A DNA stretch of 18,374 bases from Discostella pseudostelligera (taxonomy: Eukaryota > Bacillariophyta > Thalassiosirophyceae > Thalassiosirales > Thalassiosiraceae). Positions 1 to 11,100 of this stretch are shown here, in pieces. A program made the translations under genes and the position numbers. Position 1 is the first letter of the stretch, and every line of letters starts with the position of its first letter. Below the pieces are notes generated by a model, which ran no database searches, was not told where the DNA came from, and was given only the letters and a program-made list of their open reading frames with translations. The stretch lies in the NCBI GenBank assembly GCA_036940085.1, contig JALLBK010000200.1, positions 1 through 18,374 of the forward strand. The letters run 5' to 3'.

Positions 1-1293
1 GCGCGATGACCCTGCAACCTGGAGGTGCCACGTGGAATACGTCTGACATCATCTTCTGACCTCTGACGGTGCCACTTGATTTTGGCGCATAGAAAATAGG
101 AAATATGGCATTCGGAATCACTGCCTTCGGACACCAACCAACCCGAACATCCACACTGCCCTAAAAGGCGGCGCAGAGATCATGCACAGCAATCCCAAAT
201 ATTCTATTCTATTTCTATTCTACATTGGTCATGATGCACTACAAGAACGAATGTTCCGTCCCTCGATGGGTTTCAAAATGGATTTTTCATGACACTGATT
301 GAGGTAGTGGTGATAAAATGATACTCGTATACGGCATATCCATGATTATAAATGAAGAATCAAGAGTGGCAGTACACCATCATCCTCGTCACGAAAGGGC
401 AAAAAGAATTACACTACCATACAAATTATTCCCTATGATGGGCTTTGTGGGGGCCGTGATTTGTGACGTATATGATCGATGATATACGGGTAAGAGGAGA
501 GAGAGTGTTGCAATTTTTTGTAGAGTGCCCCGATCCTGTTGATGGTGATAGTGCTCGTGTGGTGATGCTGTGTGGGAGGGAGGGAGGAGGATGGTTTTCA
601 TTAGTCTTGTGGCTTCAGTTGTTCATCCATGTGTTTCTCGCTTCTAATGATTTTTCATCACCTGACCCTCGCTTCACTGTTTCTGGATGACATATTATCA
701 ACGCAGCTCTGTAATATACCGCGGTACTTGTCATGTGGGATTGGTTTTGGCAATATTACTGCTGCCGATACCACTTGTACTAGTGCCATCCGTTCGAATG
801 AGGAAGGATCATCGTCCAGAATATTCATTGCCGATACGAAGATTCTGCTTCATCACACGACAACAACAACAACTTAATTTCATCCTCTTATTTTGGATTA
901 CGATGCTATTTGTCCATAATACGAGAGTATGGTGGAGTCACGGGAGTGTTGCTAGCGAATGCTCGCAAGGTGATTACAATTGTGTTATCGTTTGTACTAT
1001 TCTCCAAACCATTCAATGAACGACATGTCGAGTGGGATTGACACTTGTGGGAATGGGAGTGTCTTGGTTTGTATTTCAAAGTCGCCAAAGGAGAAGAAGG
1101 GAGGGAAGAAGATTATCGACAAGGGGACACCAACATGGATGCGACGGTTGGTGAAAGGGATGATTTAATATTGTCAAATGGTAGAGAGGAATACAACAAT
1201 TGGCATCATGAACACTGCTATGAATGCACAATCAATATTTCCTAAATTTATATTCGGCACGTCTCGCACACTTCAATGTATTGTATTTCTTTG
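1..1293. other. 3' flank of the UBR4-like gene, no gene supported
   Basis: Both strands have only short, overlapping open frames (at most 110 codons) without recognisable domains or coding-like bias. On the minus strand it should hold the 3' UTR and terminator. An AATATAAA-like string lies about 50 nt after the stop (near 1245), but diatom poly(A) signals are poorly defined. There is a near-palindrome at 468-487, a (CAA)n tract near 860-873 and an attctattctatttctattc run near 203-222. No tRNA or rRNA is seen. Confidence 0.6.
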
Positions 1294-2176
1294 TCACAGC
1301 AACCTAGATAACGTAGACATGGCCAGTTCGATGTATTCATTGACAAATGGAAAATCCAACTCCAATAACATGCCAAGAATTTCCGCACTGTTAACATCTT
1401 GCACGGCTTCAAGTCGTGATCGTAACTCAGCTAGTAGTATTTTCGATCCGACTTCAGAAGTACATGCCAAGGTGATGAGCACTTGCTGCTTGAGATCCTT
1501 CAATTCCTTCTGTTTGGGAATACTGCTACTAGTACTCGATAGTACCGACTCCTTCAGCAGAAGTTGAATGAGGTTTGCCGTAACAGTATGTTCCCACTGT
1601 GCGATGTTATTTGTAGAATATATGGAATGGAGAAGTGACAACAAATCATACGTCATTTGTAGTGAGCAGTAGGAACAAGTGGAGGGTAGGAACATGTTGG
1701 TGTGTTTCGTAGTAGCGGGAGATGAGCCTTTCAAACGATCTTCATTGAGGCGGGTCCATGCGTTTATTCGTCGATTTAGCTCGTAGCATTCCCGTTCGGC
1801 CTCTCGCATTTGGGTGTAGAGGCGATATATTTCCTCGGTGGGAGAGAGTTTGGGTTTGTCATGTTTTTCGGACTTGTCTCCTGCAGCAGTCGTTGCGCCA
1901 CCCCCGTCACCGGAGGATGTTCCTCTTGTACTACTCCCAACATCGCGTGATCGGGCGTTCACGTTCGCGACGATTCGACTTAGGGAATCAGTGCTGGAGG
2001 TTGAGTTCCCTCCGGTGGTGCTCAAGGCATTCAGAAGTTCAGCAACATCTAACGAATCAACACCCGACGTTCCAGAACCACCACCCACACTTAACAACGC
2101 TTGTCGTAAAAGCTCTCCTCGGGTACCCAGACTATCCCCACCCTCGGCGCGTAAGGTCCTTGCTATGTTGAGCAAA
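1294..2176 (-). CDS. UBR4: Exon 11: disordered linker, coiled coil, armadillo-like tail, terminal stop
   Basis: AG+T gives Ser, then LLNIARTLRAEG. A Gly/Ser/Thr-rich linker (about 2130-1860) precedes a coiled-coil-like helix, EIYRLYTQMREAERECYELN at about 1835-1776. An armadillo-like tail follows: CSYCSLQMTYDLLSLLHSIY, LKQQVLITLACTSEVGSKIL and PFVNEYIELAMSTLSRLL. The last piece resembles the family segment immediately before the C-terminal E3_UbLigase_R4 domain. TGA is at 1296-1294. No convincing family sequence follows in any minus frame, so this is either a real C-terminus or the end of what the window shows. Confidence 0.9.
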
Positions 2177-5100
2177 CTATGCAGAAAGGAAGACGCATAT
2201 TAATTGTTTTCTTCGCAGAAGAGTAAACGTTCAAATTAACACCATCATGTGCACCTACCTCCTTGCTCTACTGGAAGAAGACAACGCTCTCTCGGCGGCA
2301 TTTAAAGAGGAACTTTTAGAACGCGATGATCCAGATTTTTTGTTTGTCTCATCCTCATCATCCATGCCCTCCAGTTTTGGCATACCCCCGAGGAGAGCGC
2401 GCTTCAGTTGTGGACCGTAAAATACCATTTCGTCCACTGTTTCAAATATTTGATCTCCCCGAACCTTCTTTTGTTGGTGCGTGGCCACATATAACTTCTT
2501 TCTCAAGCTATCCCGGAGTTCTACTAGGCGCTTGTTCGCTACTCGGAGCATAGCCATGCTTCTTTGAAACCTAAGTAGAACCAGCAATGAAGTAAATAGA
2601 TGAATAAAAGGATCTTGTAACTTCAACATTGTGCATCATATGGAAGCTTACCCGTCTTCATCCATAATTGCACTGGCGCTCAGAGCAAGACCAGCTGTCA
2701 ACTCGTAGCTGAATCCTCCTGAGGTGCAATACCCGCATTCGACACATAAAAATGCGTCCAAGCCATCATAATTGATACTGTGCAAGGGGGGGAACATTAG
2801 GCGAACTCTTGACAACGAAAATATAAAAAGAAGAAGGGTTCTACAACTCACTGTCGGCATTTCCGGCACTGAAACGCCACTTCTCCACAATTGCCGCAAA
2901 CGCCTGAAGATAAAGAAGTTTGAAAGTATGAGTGTGAAAGTATTGCAATAGTCCAGAAATCTTAACATCCGAGAGTTTCGTACCATGAGCATTGTGTACC
3001 TGTCTAGTGCATCTCGGACAATTGAGAATAAACGATCCATCTGGTGCTCGTCTGTTGCTAGCTTTTTCATAAAATTCCTCATAAAAGAACCTTAAATTCG
3101 CTGCGATCACTGGAGTCTTTAGCTTGCATGTCGCTTCGGATGCCCCTCTGGCTAAGCTAAGTGTACCGCATCTCTGCCAATGATGAACATACTTGCTACT
3201 TTTCAGGATGTTGGCGTCGCGTACTTGCCTTGGACTGAAATAGACACCAATTGACTTGACGAGGCGCCCGCGTGGTTCGCTCACGGTGACATGCACTTGA
3301 GACAGAGCTACTCGAAACTTCAGTTGATGATACGAAGAGAACTCAGAGCTAGCACTAGCGGCAGTTGACGCTTCAATTCTACCTCTCTGATACGGCCGAA
3401 CTTGTTCAGGCAAAAAGTTCGAACGGCATGCAGATGGAGGGACGCTAGGGCTAGTATTCTCTGCTTTCCTGCTGTTTGGTTTGATTGATTTCTTTGCTGG
3501 GATTTGTCGGTGGCAGTGGACACAGTCTGACAAGTTACAGCTACCCAAGTCAGCATCGGTTTTGCATCGACGTACTTGATTCAATGCGGTCATCTGGCTA
3601 CTGAAGGCTTGTGCAATGAATGATGATACCGAGGTCAAGTCCAATTCTGGCCCAAAACAATCGACAAGTACTCTCATTAATTCAAAAAAGTGCTTCGATG
3701 TACTGCCGAGAGATCCAACATTTTGAAGTGGTCTGTCAATCAATGCTGCGAATAAATGATTTTTTTTCGAAGTTGAAAATCTCACTGCTAGTTTCCTTGC
3801 CACCCTACTTGATATCGAACGCAAATCCTTGGAACGTCCATTGATAACGAATTCCTTGATGAATGCAAGAAGATCGTCGACACCGAAGGTATTCAGTAGA
3901 TTTTGTTCCGGATCAGAGGAACAATTGTCTGACGTCTGATATCCTCCGACAAGAAAGTCATCGTGGTCGATGTTGTCGGCTTGAAAATCCAATGTGCTTT
4001 CGTGCAGGTCTTCGAGAGCAATGTCGATCAATGACAGGGCTTTCACTTGATTTGATCCTCTAAGACAGGAACTCAGCCACATCAATGATAGAATAGGGGG
4101 TCTGTAATAGATTTGATCGACCATGTCAAAAATTTCCCCACCACTGGCGTGCGACGACGGCTTTTGTTGATGAGAAATAGTCTGGAGACCAGGTAGCCCG
4201 CAAAATATTCTCCAGCTGTTCGATCGAGCCTTGATCCCGTTCCCAGCCCTTCCTGCCGATGCAATGAGCTCATCAAGCACTATGGTTATGCTCTCCTCAG
4301 TTGATGTAGCATACAAGTCTTCCGATATGAGATCTGCAACTCCGAGTAAGCCCGAAGCAGGGAGTGTCTCGAACAGAACTTCATCGTCCGACCAAGTCGG
4401 ACCGCATTGCCTAGCCTGTTCGCGAACAACAAGCGCTGAATCAAGAATATCTTGAGACCGCTGGAGCAACTTTCTGAACTGTTTGATACAAAGTTAGTTA
4501 CATGTTGCAGTGAAATTCAGGAGAGAAACAAGACGAGAAATATTTACCTGGAATCCAAATACGTAATGGTCCCGAACTCGATGGTAAACTTCCTGGCGGT
4601 CTCCACAAAGACGTAGCAGCATTGTTTTGGCGAGTTGTCGCATGGATACTGATGTCGTTGATGAGGCATCAATGCTGTTCCGACTGATGATCTCACACAA
4701 AACTGAAAACCAGTACGAACACCAGCTGGTTGAATTCGTTGTTGGGGCGATAAGAGAGAGCAAATCTAGAGAGGAAGACAGAAATAAATCTGATACCCTT
4801 TCATCAGCGACAGAAGAAGAAATTACATCGGCAGACTGTGACGGCACTGGTTTTGTTTTTCCTAATTTTTCCAACGCTCTGTGTACTCCATCAACAATGT
4901 CTTGCATTTTTTCCGCTTCGGTCTTGATTGACGGAAAGGATGAACTCGAAGGACGCTCGGGAGTAAGATTGCCGTCAGCTTGTTCTGCTTGGTATTTTTG
5001 AAATTGATTGCTCACAAGATCGCAAATACTCCCCTGAAGTTCATTATCACTGAAAATCCTTTGCAGGTCCATCTGAATTGGAACAAATAAATCGAACGAA

Positions 5101-8100
5101 TCGATGGTGCCACGTGTATTATTAGCAAATTGAGGTGAGGATTCAGGAACATCTGATGACCACTTAAAGTAGTTGCATCTTTGGCTTCTCTCTAGCCCGC
5201 AGACGTAAAAACGTCGGTCCTTGTGGACACCATGTGAACATCGTCGTCGAACAGCAGGCACGCCATGAACCTCACATATGAATCTTAAAAAATATGACAA
5301 TATTTGTTAGAACGAAAAAGAAGAAACGTCACAAGTCTCGTTGCTGAAATAATCACCTTGGGTCAGTTTTATCTTTGGACATGTGATAACTTGTACCAGC
5401 AGCATCCGTTTCGTCTTCCGCTGCTGCAACCACGGTAGGGTCGCGTTTGATATCCCGGTCCTGCACGACAAGGCTAGTAAGTGTACGCAGACTCACAGTA
5501 AGCTTACAATATTGCACTGAGGGATTGGATTTTGAAAGACATGTTTTGATAAGACTCGGTAAATTCTTGGTGAAGGCCAAGGCAGCCTCTTTCCCTCTCG
5601 AAATTTTGATATCTTCAGTGGGTGAGCGGAGCACGAGATCAAGAATGAGTTGCAAAACATCGCGTGAAGGTGGAGAGTTGTGTTTCTCAGCATCGAGAGT
5701 ATCTACAATCAGCGCAAGAAGCTGTGTGAAGAGTCGCGACCTGAATACTTCTGTTGCCGCTTCTTCAACTTTGTCATCAAACGAGCTGCATGAAAGTTCC
5801 ATGCTTTGGCTTGAGATTTCATTGCGGAACGTAGGATCTACCGTGTTGGCTGCACATGTCATATTGTTGAGCAAACCTGCCTTTTTTGCGTTTTCTGCTT
5901 GTTCTAAGCTTGATGCACCGATAGGTTGTGGAGTCATCTGCCAGATGATCCCACATGTCATGTCTTTATTCTCCACACAAAGCGTGCGGCCATTAATTAT
6001 GACGGGATCATTTTGGTCATTCAATCTTGAGTATGCTGAACCCAATTCATAGCACCGCTTGCACAAGTCGATATCCATTTCACCCCCCAATGTGTACCTC
6101 TGTCCTGTAATTGGAAACATCAGACAAGAGTCGCATTGATACATAACCGGCATAATAGATTGCTCTTTCTCATAACTTGTGATGGCGGTGATTTTGCTAA
6201 CGTCTGAATACCCAATCACATCTGATATTGCAGAACAGCATGCTTTGATAATTTCTGTTGAATCTGCTACTAGGAACCCTGTCAATGCATCGAATTGTGC
6301 AAAATGAGACTTGGAGCTTGACATTTCCATCAGCATTAGCTTCGAAACAATTTCTGTCGGGCGACCGAGTCTGAGAGCTGCACCAAACATGGCCTTCAAG
6401 TGTAGACAGAAATCAAGCGCTCTCTTTCCTTCAAGGGCCATCGAACCTTGACATAAATTCTTATCAATCATTGATGACATAACATCAACGTAGTTGTCAG
6501 GCCTTTCCCGAGCGATCGTGATCGCAGAAGTAAGAATTCGTACTAGCATGTCAATGGCACGGTTGATGACATCTTCTTGCTTGGGTGTGATCATGTCGAT
6601 ATTTGCGAACTGAGTTAAAAGATACAACCCCAAGCACTGTAGCGAAGACATGAGCCCTCGCATTGTAGCCCCGTCAATAAAAAATGTTCGCTTTTCCACA
6701 TCCGCCTCAGCTTCACTCAAGAATTCAATGACATGTTCTCGCAATGTTCCATTTTCTGGGGACTCTAGCGCTGTCTGTTGAATAATGCGGCGTATAGTTT
6801 CTTCGCTTTCTGCACTGAGGGAACCAACGTTGCTCTGGCCTGTGATTTGAGTTAGATATGTCATTGAGCGAATGCACGACACCAATATAGATTCACTCTG
6901 AACACGTTGGTTTGACGGCTCTTCCTCAGCTCTATGAATTCGTTCTGATGTAATTGGCAAGTCGGCTCTGGCTCGAGCGTACACCTCAACAGAGTCAATG
7001 ATTGAAGCACTCGAAGAATCATGACAAGACGATATCCATATTGTCACAAATCCATTCCTCATCGATAGAAGGATCTCCTCGTCTGTAAGATGAAAGTCGT
7101 ACCATCGCTTCATACTTTTCATCAACTTGATAGAACGACCAGATCCCATAACAATTACTTCACGAGGCACAAGATCAGGCATAGATCCTACCAGGAGCCT
7201 GACTGCGACAATAGCTAATGAAGATTCGTCAGTCATTCTCAAAGATGCGGTCAGGGTGCAACCTTCGCGTGAAGGACTAACAACACAATCCGTATTGTTC
7301 AGTGATAGCTTTCTCTTAATTGTTTTTGGATCCTTCCCAACAAAATCGCCGCCGAGAATTAGTCCATCGAGTTCACTTGCATTTATCAATTGTTCAAAAA
7401 CCCCGATTGCAGGCACTTGATTTACAGCATTCGGCAAGGAGCGAGTTCTGGCTGGGGGTTCAACGGCTTCTCCGAACCATAGAAGTGATCCACTGGACGC
7501 GAGCAGAGTCAAATATGATCGTTCATGTACCCGGCTCTCGTGATTGATGACACCTTCTGTCGCATCTCCGCCAACAAGATACGGGCACGAGAATGTACAA
7601 GAGCCAACAAAACTATAGCTTGAAATGAAGCCTAGACCTCCACTGTAGCTCGTTGGCCATGTCAACTCTCTTACAAACATTGAATTGTCATTAAATTCTA
7701 GAACGAGCGCCGTTGGCTGGGTTGATCGAGTAGAGCGACCAACACAAGAGACACGAAAAAAGGATTCACCTCCTTTCGTGACAACTCCAAGCTCTTGAAA
7801 CTGAGTGTATGGGCCGGCGACGCCAGCATGGCTGCCAATGTCGTCGGCAGATATTGTATTGGGCAGGAATTCTGTAGAATGGAGGAGTTAGATGTGCAGG
7901 AACAGCTTCATTGCTCAAAGGAAGCAAGAATACAAACATACCAAAGCTACCACATATTGCCCCGTCATCGTCAAGAAGCATACCAATGCAGCAAGATGAT
8001 ACGCATTGGTACAAAAGTACGTTTGCCAATTTCAGATGAACAAGATTTAAGCCTTCGCCAAAAGATGTCGTAGTTGCTCCTTTCGGGGAAACATCACCAG

Positions 8101-11100
8101 AACAATACCTCCTTATTCCAGCAGATGGGAATGAAACTCCGTCTCCAATTTCAATATAACTTTCGCCTTGGTCCTCCAAATTTCCCTCTTCGTCGATTGT
8201 GAGACTGATGAAGTGAAGACGGCCGGTGTCGAGGAGTATTGCTAATCTTGTTTCGGTGAACAATCCATCGTTGACCAAAAGACCCTCAATAAAAGTGGCA
8301 GACCGAATTAGAACATCTTCATACGCAAGTGCATAATGCGTTGTGGCATTGCATGTGTTGTTTTTTGCTCTTTTCAAATCGAACACGTGAACTACTGAGC
8401 CACAAACGGCCACTAGATGAAGTTCTGACTGTGGAGTCCATTCGCACTTTATCAGATATTCACACTCCTCTGAAGAATCTAGATTCAATTTGAGCTCAAT
8501 AATTCTCTCAAAGGAATCAAGGTTTTTTGATATGATGGCCACGCATGCCTTGGATGAACCCCAGACCAAAAGGTGTCGATTGTTTTCTGAATTGATTGCC
8601 AACCCGATGATGGGAAATTTCACACTATCGGACCCTAGAATGCTTAACTGGGAACGCGAGAGGTGGGAATTCGGAGGATTAACAACATGCCGTACATTCA
8701 CGGATGGGATGGCGCTACAAAATAACACTGAACTTGATTCAGCAATAAATAAGCGTCCTCGGTTGTCAGAAGCAATTGCTTGCGCGTGAAAGTTACTGGC
8801 TGATTTTCTCAGGTGACCGCTTATTGAGGAAGTACCAGACGATATCATCCTCGTCTGAATTGCACTTGCTTTTGCAGCTCGTATAGGTAGCATGCAAGTA
8901 GTGTCGAGATATTTCAGGGCTAGCGGCTTGCCTGACCTTGATTGAAGGTTTGGACATACTGGTCCAGCAATGGGTTGGCTGGCAGCAGCGACTCCAAGCT
9001 GTTTTACTAGTCTAGTTGCACTTTGAGTCGAAGAGGTACCCTGAAAGCACTGATTAAAGAGTAGTAAGATGGACTCCCTCCATTCAGATTTTGCCGCCTC
9101 CTCTACCAACATCTGAACTGATGCCTTGCAAATAGATGGGAAGCTTGTCGCCATGAGCTCGGTAAAGGTATCTGCTATTTCATAACCTTGCTCGTTAGAT
9201 TCCAACTCATCAGTAACTTGCGATTCTCCTTCGTAAGATGCTCGGATGATGTCTTCGGACACTGGAGTTAGACACTTACACGGCGTCCTATTCTGCTCAA
9301 TTGCATGTGCCACCTCAGCACCACAGTCGCAGAAAAAGGAAGACTTGCGTGAGTACCCGATGTCGTGACCTTTGTGACAAATCTGAGAAGGATCGAAACG
9401 TCAAAATTAGCTTCATTCAAACCACATAAACGGTGAGTATTAATTATGTCAAACATACCCTCACACACAGCGAACAGCAGCCCTAGAAAAGGTACCAAAA
9501 TTTGTAAGTTAGATCGATTGAGGATTTCCTTTGCAATTCAATATCAAATCAGCGGCGCACCTTTTCCCAGAGAAGACCACAAGTGTAACAATTGTACCAA
9601 TGTTGCTCGGTGAATCCTTCGCCCGTTTCTACAAAGGAACAAGTTCTTGATACTACTTTGCCATTTTTCAGTGTGACACATGTATCATCAACACGATGAG
9701 TTGCCATCTGGTGACTAGCAGGAGAGTTGTTCGCCAATTGAGTAACCGCTGATGATTTCTTGTTGACCAATCGATCTAACAAGGAAACATACTGAAAGAA
9801 ATCCTTCAAAATGCTGATGTTATGTTGGGGCATAGTATCGCCCCCCTTGTTTCTGGACTTTACCAAGCGAATCATTGCTGTGACTGCGTCTTGTAATGCT
9901 CCAAAGCGTATTGCCAAAAGGAACAACAGCTTAATCAAATGATGATTCCTAGGCGACCCTGCCCATCGATCGAGACATGAAAGAAGTTCATCGAATATGA
10001 TTTTGCACCCAGAAACAGATCTGCCTCCAGGAAGCACACAAGCAAGGAAGCTTATGATGAAAGCAGTTTTTCTGCTTAAGTGCTGCAATTCTTCGCAAGT
10101 ATCTACCGCATTGCTTGCAAGATTCTTAACGAGACATTTTACATCCTCCTTCGACAAGTCATCTAACGAAGATGCTGCGTTTATACGCGCGACTTCAATT
10201 GTACTGACGCTGTCCATGCTCAAGGACTGAATTCCCTGCTTGGAAACTTCACACTCGACGTTCATGAGTAGTATGAGCATTTCTGCAACAAATATTTGCA
10301 CTCTACCGCGCACACCTGGCACTTTCCCACACAACAAGTTCAATAGTAACGAGATCGCAAAGCCGGAAGAGAATCGTTCTGAAATTTCTCTTTGCATCAA
10401 TCCTAATTCCTCACAATCGGCGAGGATTTCCATCAAATCTGTATCAGTCTCATCGCCAATCAATCTCCCTATTTTCAACCGTTTTACACCGAGGCACGCC
10501 TGAAACGCGGCTATCTTATCACAGTTGAGCGCGTCGTTTAACCCAACAGTAGGTAAACCAATTTTGTCAACCTCTACTCCAGTATTACATGAAAACTGAT
10601 TCAGCGTTGACGTAATCATCGCACATGATGAGTCTTTCTGAGTTTTCGTCCAAACCCCGTCCTTATCTTCCAGCATTCGTACCCCTCCCCTCATTGCATC
10701 GCAAAAAATTACCACTGACCACATAGCCATCAAATCATTAAAGTGGGATGAATTTTGCAACAAAGTTCCTCCCGCCGAGCGAGATGTCAATCGAATATCT
10801 TCGTCGTGTGGCGAATACGCAGCAACAAAGGATAAAAACGATAGTGCCCGCTTGATGGACGTCGCGGCTTCATACTTGTTCGGCAATTTTTCAGAGCCTT
10901 TTCTGCGTCCACGTCGTTCTGACATTGATGCGAGTAAACCACTAGCCGAGTCTTCGCACGACGTTGTGTGTCTATTTTGACCCTTGCCATCATTGATACT
11001 GAACCGTAGTAATGCTGCCGCAGGCACTATGGCATTAATTACGCTGCATAATACTCGCCGCCAGCGATGAACCACTTTGAGAGATTCTGCTATTCGGTTC

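Larger units (their letters stand above)
2729..3022 (-). other. UBR4/BIG-type multi-CxxC zinc cluster (exons 7-9)
   Basis: Spliced residues 4937-4983 contain CPRC, CGNC, CRKC and CVECGYC, that is nine Cys in CxxC-type spacing sufficient for two zinc ions. It is preceded and followed by conserved family sequence (HNAHG; INYDGLDAF). Confidence 0.9.
9270..9641 (-). other. UBR-box zinc finger (N-degron binding), split over three exons
   Basis: Spliced residues 2852-2923 carry C2852, C2869, C2872, C2881, C2884, C2888, H2889, H2892, C2904, C2906, C2921 and C2923. The motifs QHWY.C.TC, CHKGH and FFCDCGA are intact, so the fold should bind zinc. UBR boxes recognise basic N-terminal residues. Binding here is inferred from the family and not shown by the sequence. 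Confidence 0.93.

Noticed and set aside
687..1019. 110-codon plus-strand open frame with hydrophobic stretches
   Set aside because: It overlaps several equally good short frames, has no recognisable domain or coding-like composition, and could arise by chance in AT-rich flank.
1100..1293. Cryptic continuation of the gene by splicing near the stop (donor gtgaca at about 1299, acceptor in attcatag)
   Set aside because: It gives about 36 open codons (HPFHQPSHPCWCPL...) unlike the family C-terminal domain, and both splice signals are weak.
7680..7775. Possible extra intron with donor GGAG|gtgaat near 7770
   Set aside because: The frame is open and coding-like through the site (GGESFFRVSCVGRS then ALVLEFNDNSMFV), so no intron is needed.
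7766..7872. Exon 4 frame extended to a stop at 7766
   Set aside because: The extension passes a good donor (gtatgt at 7941) and a cattctacag acceptor. The other frame after the acceptor gives propeller-like sequence that continues into exon 5.
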